5,925 nucleotides of DNA, from the NCBI GenBank assembly GCA_017387165.1, contig JAFOFS010000213.1, positions 1 to 5,925 of the forward strand, in the 5' to 3' direction. Under the pieces are notes generated by a model, which searched no databases, was not told the origin of the DNA, and worked only from the letters and a program-made list of their open reading frames with translations. Position 1 is the first letter of the stretch; each line of letters opens with the position of its first letter. The position numbers and the translations under genes are program-made. Source of the stretch: Clostridia bacterium. GTDB lineage: Bacteria; Bacillota; Clostridia; Oscillospirales; Acutalibacteraceae. Below, one piece after another: positions 1 to 5,089 of this stretch.

Positions 1-680
1 CAGCGGCATTCCATCGCCGTCGCCAGTTCGGTAGCGCGGCGGAAGGAGGACACCAGAAGCGGAATCAGAATCGGCACCAGCGCACGGACGCGCTGCAGCA
101 GATTGCCGCTTTCGAGGTCGGCGCCACGCGCCTTTTGAGCGGACATAATTTTGTCCGTTTCCTCCATCAAGGTCGGGATAAAGCGGAGAGCGATGGTCAT
201 CATCATCGCAATCTCGTGCACGTTGATACGCAAAACGCGAAGCGGCGACAGCAGTCTTTCCATCGCGTCGGTCAAGGCGGTCGGTGAGGTGGTGTAGGTC
301 AACAGCGAGCTGCCGACGATCAGCGCCAATATACGCAGGGCGATGAACACCGCGTTGGCGACGCCGCCGCCCGTGATCTTCAGCCAACCCCATTCCAGCA
401 GCACGGCGCCGCTGTCCACGTACAGGACGTTGAGGATCGAGGTCAGCAGCACGATAAACAAAATGGGGCGCAGGCTGCGCAAAATGAGCCGAAGCGGAAG
501 GTGGGAAAGCAGGACGCCCACCGCCAAAAACACCAGCGCGGCAGCCAAGCCTATCCAATTCTGCGGCACAAAGACCAGCACGATATACGCAAAGACGACT
601 ATCAGCTTGACACGGGGGTCCATACGGTGAAGCGGCGAACGGGCAGGGAAAAATTGTCCGATGGTGATATCGGTCAGCAT
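1..680 (-). CDS. ecfT: EcfT, transmembrane coupling subunit of ECF transporter (3' end cut by window)
   Basis: This is the membrane scaffold of an energy-coupling factor transporter. It joins the two ATPases to interchangeable substrate-binding S components that import vitamins or metal ions. The visible 226 codons begin MLTDITIGQF and have an early DPRVK segment. Hydrophobic stretches lie at about residues 24-38, 43-58, 72-88, 107-130 and 199-215. Residues 184-186 are the ARG of the first coupling motif (QKARGAD), which docks into an EcfA. The second motif begins at 222-226 (AMECR), and the window ends inside it. The family is about 265 residues, so roughly 40 are missing through truncation by the window, not mutation. 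The ATG overlaps the ecfA2 stop in ATGCTGA, and a GGGGGAG ribosome site precedes it, so it is the last visible gene of the operon and translationally coupled. Its transported substrate cannot be told, because group II EcfT serves many S components. Confidence 0.93.
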   Translation of the reverse strand, partial: MLTDITIGQFFPARSPLHRMDPRVKLIVVFAYIVLVFVPQNWIGLAAALVFLAVGVLLSHLPLRLILRSLRPILFIVLLTSILNVLYVDSGAVLLEWGWLKITGGGVANAVFIALRILALIVGSSLLTYTTSPTALTDAMERLLSPLRVLRINVHEIAMMMTIALRFIPTLMEETDKIMSAQKARGADLESGNLLQRVRALVPILIPLLVSSFRRATELATAMECR

Positions 681-1543
681 ACGGCCTCTCCCCCTTTCCG
701 CAGGTGGGGAAGCAGGGCTTCCACCGCTTGTTCGACGGTATAGGCGTTGTTTCCGACCGGCAGTCCTTTTTCGCGAAGTCCCATAAAGATACGCGTAACA
801 GCCGGAACGGACAGACCGAGAGCAGACAGCTCCTCCGCACGGGCAAACACCGCTTCGGTGGTGTCGTACAGAGCGACGCGTCCGTGGTCAAGCACCAGCA
901 CCTTATCCGCAACGCGCGCCACGTCCTCCATACTGTGGGATACCAGTAAGACGGTGGCGTTCATTTCGTCGCGGTAGGCACGAATCTGGTTCAAAATGGT
1001 GTCGCGGCCTTTCGGGTCAAGTCCGGCCGTCGGTTCGTCCAAAATCAGAACCTCGGGACGCATCGCCAGCACACCGGCGATGGCGACACGGCGTTTCTCG
1101 CCGCCCGACAGATCGAACGGGGATTTTTTCAGCAGTTCGGGATCCAGATCGACGTACGCCGCGGCTTGCTGCACACGGGCGGCGATCTCCTCCTCGGAAA
1201 GTCCCATATTTTTGGGTCCGAAGGCGATATCCTGATAGCAGGTTTCTTCAAACAGTTGATGCTCGGGGTACTGGAACACCAGACCGACACGGAAGCGAAC
1301 GGCGCGAATTTCCTTCGGCTGCGCCCAAATATCCGCGCCGTCAAGCAGCACTTGACCCGACGTCGGTTTGAGCAGACCGTTGAGCAGCTGCACCAGCGTG
1401 GATTTGCCCGAGCCGGTATGACCGATGATGCCGACCAGGTCGCCTTTTTCAAAGGCAACCGAAATGCCGTCGGCGGCGGTCTTTTCAAACGGAGTTTTGA
1501 TGCCGTAGGTCATACGGAGATCGCGGGTTTCCAAAATGCTCAT
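674..1543 (-). CDS. ecfA2: EcfA2, ATP-binding subunit of ECF transporter
   Basis: This is one of the two ATPases that power the ECF transporter, acting at the cytoplasmic face of the membrane as a heterodimer with EcfA1. The protein is 289 residues, normal for the family. Visible motifs are A-loop Y13, Walker A GHTGSGKST at 41-49, Q-loop Q91, ABC signature LSGGEKRR at 145-152, Walker B VLILDEPT at 165-172 with catalytic E170, D-loop GLDP at 174-177 and H-loop H203. All key residues are intact. The N-terminal TPFE/KTA insertion and HTGSGKSTL are typical of EcfA2 rather than EcfA1. The frame stays open upstream to an ATG at 1642, but that would overlap ecfA1 by about 100 bases with a low-complexity Ala/Arg/Gly extension. 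The ATG at 1543 has a GGGAGGG site and an ATGA overlap with the ecfA1 stop, so I chose it. The C-terminal tail (TVEQAVEALL) is shared with EcfA1. Confidence 0.95.
   Translation of the reverse strand: MSILETRDLRMTYGIKTPFEKTAADGISVAFEKGDLVGIIGHTGSGKSTLVQLLNGLLKPTSGQVLLDGADIWAQPKEIRAVRFRVGLVFQYPEHQLFEETCYQDIAFGPKNMGLSEEEIAARVQQAAAYVDLDPELLKKSPFDLSGGEKRRVAIAGVLAMRPEVLILDEPTAGLDPKGRDTILNQIRAYRDEMNATVLLVSHSMEDVARVADKVLVLDHGRVALYDTTEAVFARAEELSALGLSVPAVTRIFMGLREKGLPVGNNAYTVEQAVEALLPHLRKGGEAVC
688..694 (-). promoter_or_regulatory. Ribosome binding site of ecfT
   Basis: The minus strand reads GGGGGAG, 7 bases before the ATG at 680, and lies within the last codons of ecfA2. It supports the ATG at 680 as the ecfT start even though that start overlaps the ecfA2 stop codon by 7 bases. 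Confidence 0.7.
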
Positions 1544-2388
1544 AGCGATCCCTCCCACTCTGCGGCAAGCGCCTCGACCGCCTGCTCCACCGTCAGCACG
1601 TCGGGCGGCAGCTGCACACCGCGGCGGCGAAGCTCGTAGCAAAGTTCGGTCGGTTGCGGAACGTCGAGTTGAACGGCACGAAGCTGCTCCACCTGCGAAA
1701 AGACCTCGCTCGGCGCACCTTCCCGTACGATCTCCCCCTCCTCCATCACCAACACGCGGTCGGCCATGGCGGCTTCTTCCATATAGTGGGTGATCAGCAC
1801 CACCGTCATCCCGTTTTCGCGGTTTAAGCGGCGAACGGTATCCATTACCTCACGGCGACCCTTCGGATCCAGCATCGCGGTGGGCTCATCCAGCACCAGG
1901 CAATCGGGATGCATCGCCAGCACACCGGCGATGGCGACGCGCTGCTTTTGTCCTCCCGACAGTTTATGAACGGCGTGATCGCGATAGTCCAGCATATCCA
2001 CCAATCGGAGCGCCTCGTTGACGCGTACGGCGATCTCGGACGGCTCGACCCCCAAATTTTCGGGTCCGAAGGCGACGTCCTCCTCCACGATGGTGGAAAC
2101 CAGTTGGTTATCGGGGTTTTGCAGCACCATACCGACGGTGCGGCGGATGTCCAGCCAATGCGATTCGTCGGCGGTGCTGAGGTTTTCCACCCACACCGCA
2201 CCGGTCGTGGGAAGCAGCATCGCGTTGAAATGCTTGGCCAGCGTGGACTTTCCCGAGCCGTTATGACCGAGCACTGCCAGAAATTCGCCGCGGCGAACGG
2301 TCAGCGACACGTCACGCAGCACCGAGAGAGGCAGTTCCTCGGGATTTTCATATTGAAACGACACGTTTTGTGTCCTGAGCAGTTCCAT
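1540..2388 (-). CDS. ecfA1: EcfA1, ATP-binding subunit of ECF transporter
   Basis: This is the partner ATPase of EcfA2 in the cytoplasmic motor of the ECF transporter. The protein is 282 residues, full length for the family. In order it shows A-loop Y13, Walker A GHNGSGKST at 41-49, Q-loop Q90 in LQNPDNQ, signature LSGGQKQR at 143-150, Walker B CLVLDEPT at 163-170 with catalytic E168, D-loop MLDP at 172-175 and H-loop H201 in ITHYMEEA. The HNGSGKST / LQNPDNQLV / ITHYMEEA combination and its place as the first of the two ATPase genes point to EcfA1. The start at 2388 has an AAGGAG site (2394-2399) next to the stop of the methyltransferase gene, with 13 bases between the genes, so it is cotranscribed. 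A 28-bp stretch around codons 151-159 is identical in ecfA2. Confidence 0.95.
   Translation of the reverse strand: MELLRTQNVSFQYENPEELPLSVLRDVSLTVRRGEFLAVLGHNGSGKSTLAKHFNAMLLPTTGAVWVENLSTADESHWLDIRRTVGMVLQNPDNQLVSTIVEEDVAFGPENLGVEPSEIAVRVNEALRLVDMLDYRDHAVHKLSGGQKQRVAIAGVLAMHPDCLVLDEPTAMLDPKGRREVMDTVRRLNRENGMTVVLITHYMEEAAMADRVLVMEEGEIVREGAPSEVFSQVEQLRAVQLDVPQPTELCYELRRRGVQLPPDVLTVEQAVEALAAEWEGSL
1550..1556 (-). promoter_or_regulatory. Ribosome binding site that sets the ecfA2 start
   Basis: The minus strand reads GGGAGGG, 6 bases before the ATG at 1543. It favours this start over the upstream in-frame ATG at 1642 and lies inside the end of ecfA1, consistent with stop-start coupling through ATGA. 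Confidence 0.72.
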
Positions 2389-2401
2389 TCTGACTCCTTG
2401 T

Positions 2402-3259
2402 TTACTTCGACCAGATGGCGGTGGCGCCGCAGGGCAGGACCAAGCCGCCTGCCGTCACCGGCAGGCCGATCTCGTCGGCGGTCACCGTACCGTCCTTCGG
2501 CAGCAGAGTACCCAACAGGTAACCCATCACCGACGGGGACAGACCGGTCGTATACGAATTGATGATGAAAAACAGCGGGTCGTCCGACAGGATCTTGGCG
2601 GTTTCGGACACCAGCGTATAAATCTGTTCTTCCAGCTTCCATACCTCGCCGCCCGGTCCGCGACCGTAAGACGGCGGATCCATCAAAATGGCGTCGTAGG
2701 TATTGCCGCGGCGCTGCTCACGCTGGACGAACTTGAGGCAGTCGTCCACCAGCCAGCGCATCGGGCGGTCGGAAAGACCGGAGCTGACGGCGTTTTCACG
2801 CCCCCACGCCACCATACCCTTGGAGGCGTCCACGTGGGTGACGTGAGCACCGGCTCCCACACACGCGAGGGTGGCGGCGCCGGTATAGCCGAACAGGTTG
2901 AGCACACGGATCGGGCGGTTGGCGGCGCGGATGCGCTCCGCCATCCAATCCCAGTTGACCGCCTGTTCGGGGAACAGGCCGGTATGCTTAAAGCCCATCG
3001 GCTTCAGGCGGAAGCGGAGGTCACGGTAACCGATCTCCCACACGTCCGGAATTTTCTTATAGGTTTCCCATTGACCGCCGCCGGTACGGGAGCGGTGGTA
3101 GCGAGCGTGAGCCTGCTTCCAAAGGGGGTGCGTTTTCGGCGTGGACCACAAAATCTGCGGATCGGGGCGGATGAGGATGATCTCACCCCAGCGTTCGAGG
3201 CGTTCGCCGTCCGAGCAATCCAACAGCTCGTAATCCTGCCAAGCGTTTGCTGCGCGCAT
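2402..3259 (-). CDS. Class I SAM-dependent methyltransferase, RlmI/RlmK-like
   Basis: This is a predicted cytoplasmic S-adenosylmethionine-dependent methyltransferase of 285 residues. The N-terminal part (residues 10-45) has LLD, LERWG and the RPDPQILW signature typical of this family. The Rossmann-fold domain follows: a KHTGLFPEQ segment at 91-99, SAM-binding motif I NLFGYTGAAT at 121-130, the motif II acid D144 in HVDASKG, and catalytic-site motif MDPPSYGRGP at 193-202. These resemble the catalytic domain of 23S rRNA methyltransferases (COG1092: RlmI, RlmK), so RNA is the likely substrate, but this is inference. At the place where RlmI-type m5C enzymes have a Cys-containing TCSCS-like motif, this protein has INSYTTG (233-239), and no PUA domain is visible. 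An in-frame ATG at 3334 would overlap ruvB by about 70 bases. The ATG at 3259 lies 1 base after the ruvB stop behind AAGGAG and is preferred. No role linked to ruvAB or ecf is evident. Confidence 0.88.
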   Translation of the reverse strand: MRAANAWQDYELLDCSDGERLERWGEIILIRPDPQILWSTPKTHPLWKQAHARYHRSRTGGGQWETYKKIPDVWEIGYRDLRFRLKPMGFKHTGLFPEQAVNWDWMAERIRAANRPIRVLNLFGYTGAATLACVGAGAHVTHVDASKGMVAWGRENAVSSGLSDRPMRWLVDDCLKFVQREQRRGNTYDAILMDPPSYGRGPGGEVWKLEEQIYTLVSETAKILSDDPLFFIINSYTTGLSPSVMGYLLGTLLPKDGTVTADEIGLPVTAGGLVLPCGATAIWSK

Positions 3260-3260
3260 A

Positions 3261-4328
3261 TTAGTCTCCTTCAAACAACGATTGTTGCACGGTTTTTTTG
3301 TCGGGTGTGGGTGGGGTGATGCCGAGATGCTCATACGCGGCAGGCAACACCAGGCGACCGCGCGGCGTGCGGCTCAAAAAGCCGATCTGCATCAGATACG
3401 GCTCGTACACGTCCTCGATGGTGATCGCTTCTTCCCCGATCACCGCCGCGATGGTTTCCAAACCGACCGGACCGCCGCGGTAGTGCTTGATCATACCCTC
3501 CAGCAAGCGGCGGTAAACCATATCCAGTCCGAGCTCGTCCACTTCCATCCGAGCCAGCGCCACGTCGGCCACATGCTTGTCGATGCGACCGCCGTTCATC
3601 ACCTGCGCGAAGTCACGCACGCGGCGCAGTAAGCGGTTGGCGATACGCGGCGTTCCGCGGCTGCGGGAGGCGATCTCCATCGCGCCGTCCGGATCGATCT
3701 CCATACCGAGAATATGGGCGCTGCGGGTGACAATCTTCGCGAGTTCCTCGTTGGTATACAATTCCAAGCGCAGCACCACACCGAAGCGATCACGCAGCGG
3801 CGCCGACAACTGACCGGCACGGGTGGTAGCGCCGATCAAAGTGAACTTATCCAGCGGCAGGTGGATGGACTGTGCGCCCGGACCGCTGCCATTCATAATG
3901 TCGATGGTGAAATCCTCCATCGCCGGATACAGGATCTCCTCCACCGTGCGAGGCAGGCGGTGGATCTCGTCAATAAACAGCACATCGCCCGGCTCCAAGC
4001 TGGTCAACAGCGCCGCCAAGTCACCCGGGCGCGCCAAGGCAGGACCGGAGGTGATGCGGAAATTGACCCCCATCTCGGCGGCGATAATGGCCGCCAGCGT
4101 GGTTTTACCGAGACCGGGAGGGCCGTACAGCAGCACGTGATCCAGCACGTCGTGACGCTGCAACGCCGCGTTGATATAAATGGAAAGGTTTTCCTTATTC
4201 TTTTCCTGACCGATGTACTCGGACAGGCGTTTGGGGCGCAGAGGGTTATCCGCATCGTCCTCCGGCAGGTAGCCGGTCGAGACCAAGCGATCCTCCAAAT
4301 CCAGTTCGTCGTTTCCTTCGTAAATCAT
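3261..4328 (-). CDS. ruvB: RuvB, Holliday junction branch migration ATPase
   Basis: RuvB is the hexameric AAA+ motor that, with RuvA, drives branch migration of Holliday junctions during recombination and fork repair (EC 3.6.4.12 type activity). The protein is 355 residues, slightly longer than the common 330-350 because of a short N-terminal extension. Visible motifs are the family start RPKRLSEYIGQ at 31-41, Walker A GPPGLGKTT at 69-77, Walker B VLFIDEIHRL at 116-125, sensor I GATTRAG at 166-172, the arginine-finger region LRDRFG at 178-183 and sensor II GTPRIANRLLRR at 225-236. The C-terminal winged-helix DNA-binding domain has GPVGLETIAA (286-295) and GFLSRTPRGR (316-325). All key residues are present. 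It starts 3 bases after the ruvA stop with AAGGAG at 4336-4341, and it ends 1 base before the methyltransferase start. Confidence 0.98.
   Translation of the reverse strand: MIYEGNDELDLEDRLVSTGYLPEDDADNPLRPKRLSEYIGQEKNKENLSIYINAALQRHDVLDHVLLYGPPGLGKTTLAAIIAAEMGVNFRITSGPALARPGDLAALLTSLEPGDVLFIDEIHRLPRTVEEILYPAMEDFTIDIMNGSGPGAQSIHLPLDKFTLIGATTRAGQLSAPLRDRFGVVLRLELYTNEELAKIVTRSAHILGMEIDPDGAMEIASRSRGTPRIANRLLRRVRDFAQVMNGGRIDKHVADVALARMEVDELGLDMVYRRLLEGMIKHYRGGPVGLETIAAVIGEEAITIEDVYEPYLMQIGFLSRTPRGRLVLPAAYEHLGITPPTPDKKTVQQSLFEGD
3266..3271 (-). promoter_or_regulatory. Ribosome binding site that sets the methyltransferase start
   Basis: AAGGAG on the minus strand lies inside the last codons of ruvB, 6 bases before the ATG at 3259. 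It decides for this start over the in-frame ATG at 3334. It also indicates that the methyltransferase is translated in step with ruvB. Confidence 0.75.
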
Positions 4329-4331
4329 CGG

Positions 4332-4928
4332 TTATCTCCTTGCCAACGCTTTGAGCGCGTCGTGAATCAGTTTTTCGACAGGCAGAGCGGCATCCAGCCG
4401 ACCAACCGCTTCGGCGGCCTCGCCGGCGGTAAAGCCCAAAGTGGTGAGGGCACGCACCGCTTCCTCGGCGTTTCCACCGACAGGGGCGGCGGTCGGGGCG
4501 GTCGTCTTGCCGACCGTTACCGCCGGAATGCCCAGCTTATCTTTCAGCTCCAGCACCACGCGTTGCGCCAGCTTGGGACCGACGCCGTTGGCGCGGGTGA
4601 TCGCCTTGAAGTCCCCCATCGCCACCGCCGATGCCAGACGATCGGGCGACAGTTCCGACAGAATGGCGTTGGCCGCTTTCGGACCGACACCCGACACGGA
4701 GGTCAGCTGCTTGAAGCAGTTGAGCTCGCTCTGATCGGCAAAGCCGAAGAGATCCATCGCGTCCTCACGGACGTTTAAGATGGTGTATAAAAAGACCTCT
4801 TGTCCGATGGACGGTAAGCGGCGAGCGGTATTCATCGTCACGTGGCAGGCAAAGCCGACACCACCGCATTCCACCACCGCCAAGGACGGCTCCAGCGCCG
4901 TCAGCGTTCCCCGTAAACTGTAGAGCAT
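4332..4928 (-). CDS. ruvA: RuvA, Holliday junction DNA-binding subunit
   Basis: RuvA is the tetrameric protein that binds four-way junctions and loads RuvB rings on opposite arms. The protein is 198 residues, matching the usual 190-205. Domain I (OB fold, about 1-62) starts MLYSLRGTL and contains REDAMDLFGF with the acidic pin residues E55 and D56. Domain II has two helix-hairpin-helix motifs, VSGVGPKAANAIL at 78-90 and ANGVGPKLAQRVV at 113-125. A flexible Thr/Pro/Ala linker (about 138-152) leads to domain III (about 153-198), which contacts RuvB. An in-frame ATG at 4964 would add 12 residues with no ribosome site. The ATG at 4928 has AAGGAG upstream and matches the family N-terminus. It is the first gene of the operon, about 50 bases downstream of the predicted transcription start. 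ruvC, often next to ruvA, is not in the visible upstream sequence. Confidence 0.97.
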   Translation of the reverse strand: MLYSLRGTLTALEPSLAVVECGGVGFACHVTMNTARRLPSIGQEVFLYTILNVREDAMDLFGFADQSELNCFKQLTSVSGVGPKAANAILSELSPDRLASAVAMGDFKAITRANGVGPKLAQRVVLELKDKLGIPAVTVGKTTAPTAAPVGGNAEEAVRALTTLGFTAGEAAEAVGRLDAALPVEKLIHDALKALARR

Positions 4929-4937
4929 CGCGATCCT

Positions 4938-4943
4938 CTCCTT
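4938..4943 (-). promoter_or_regulatory. Ribosome binding site that sets the ruvA start
   Basis: AAGGAG on the minus strand lies 9 bases before the ATG at 4928. The alternative in-frame ATG at 4964 has no purine-rich site before it, so the shorter RuvA is preferred. Confidence 0.75.
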
Positions 4944-4973
4944 CAAAAACGTAGAAAAAGGCATAATAACACC

Positions 4974-4991
4974 TATACAGATTACAGTATA
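4974..4991. repeat. Short imperfect dyad over the -10/start region
   Basis: The plus strand reads TATAC, 8 other bases, then GTATA, so the 5-base arms are inverted copies of each other. One arm lies within the -10 element and the other just past the predicted transcription start. Position suits an operator, but the arms are short and AT-rich and the match may be chance. Confidence 0.3.
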
Positions 4992-5014
4992 CCATAAACC
5001 GTATTTACTTGCAA
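4986..5014 (-). promoter_or_regulatory. Predicted SigA-type promoter of the ruvA operon
   Basis: On the minus strand the -35 element TTGCAA (5009-5014, 4 of 6 consensus bases) is followed by a 17-base spacer and the -10 element TATACT (4986-4991, 5 of 6). A TG one base before the -10 makes it an extended -10. Upstream of the -35 the sequence is rich in T- and A-runs, which could act as an UP element. Transcription would start near 4979, giving a leader of about 50 bases before ruvA. It is the only promoter-sized gap upstream of ruvA, ruvB, the methyltransferase and ecfA1A2T. No LexA-type GAAC-N4-GTTC box is visible. Confidence 0.75.
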
Positions 5015-5046
5015 AGCCTTTTTCTGAAATATCACAAAAAATTCAT

Positions 5047-5082
5047 AAAAAAATCCCGTACCGACAATTTTCGGTACGGGAT
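5047..5082 (-). terminator. Intrinsic terminator of the LacI-family gene
   Basis: Read on the minus strand, a perfect 12-bp stem (arms 5071-5082 and 5053-5064) with a 6-base loop is followed directly by a run of T residues (5053 down to 5047). It begins 7 bases after the stop codon of the regulator gene. The plus strand lacks a T-run, so it works in one direction only. It should insulate the ruvA promoter, about 30 bases further on, from readthrough. Confidence 0.93.
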
Positions 5083-5089
5083 AGGTCAT

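Noticed and set aside
343..630. A 95-codon open frame on the plus strand opposite ecfT.
   Set aside because: The minus strand here encodes a clear EcfT with membrane segments and coupling motif. The plus-strand product is Ser/Thr-rich shadow sequence.
1544..1642. A 33-residue N-terminal extension of EcfA2 from an upstream ATG.
   Set aside because: It overlaps ecfA1, is Ala/Gly/Arg-rich with no family similarity, and the ATG at 1543 has a ribosome site and ATGA coupling.
1909..2562. A 217-codon open frame on the plus strand opposite ecfA1 and the methyltransferase end.
   Set aside because: It is the complement of conserved ABC ATPase motifs, with low-complexity Arg/Ser/Pro sequence at its end and no ribosome site of note.
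3260..3334. A 25-residue N-terminal extension of the methyltransferase.
   Set aside because: It overlaps the conserved ruvB 3' end, and the downstream ATG at 3259 has AAGGAG at ideal spacing.
3714..4778. A 354-codon open frame on the plus strand lying opposite ruvA and ruvB.
   Set aside because: It is antisense to two genes with intact family motifs, spans their junction, is rich in Gln, Arg and His in a way typical of complement-strand reading of GC-rich genes, and matches no family I know.
4929..4964. A 12-residue N-terminal extension of RuvA.
   Set aside because: The family begins MLYSLRG-like at 4928. The upstream ATG lacks a ribosome site.
4929..5046. A riboswitch or small RNA in the ruvA leader, or a hidden small gene.
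   Set aside because: The predicted leader is only about 50 bases, with no extended stem or conserved aptamer pattern, and no frame with a ribosome site fits between terminator and promoter.
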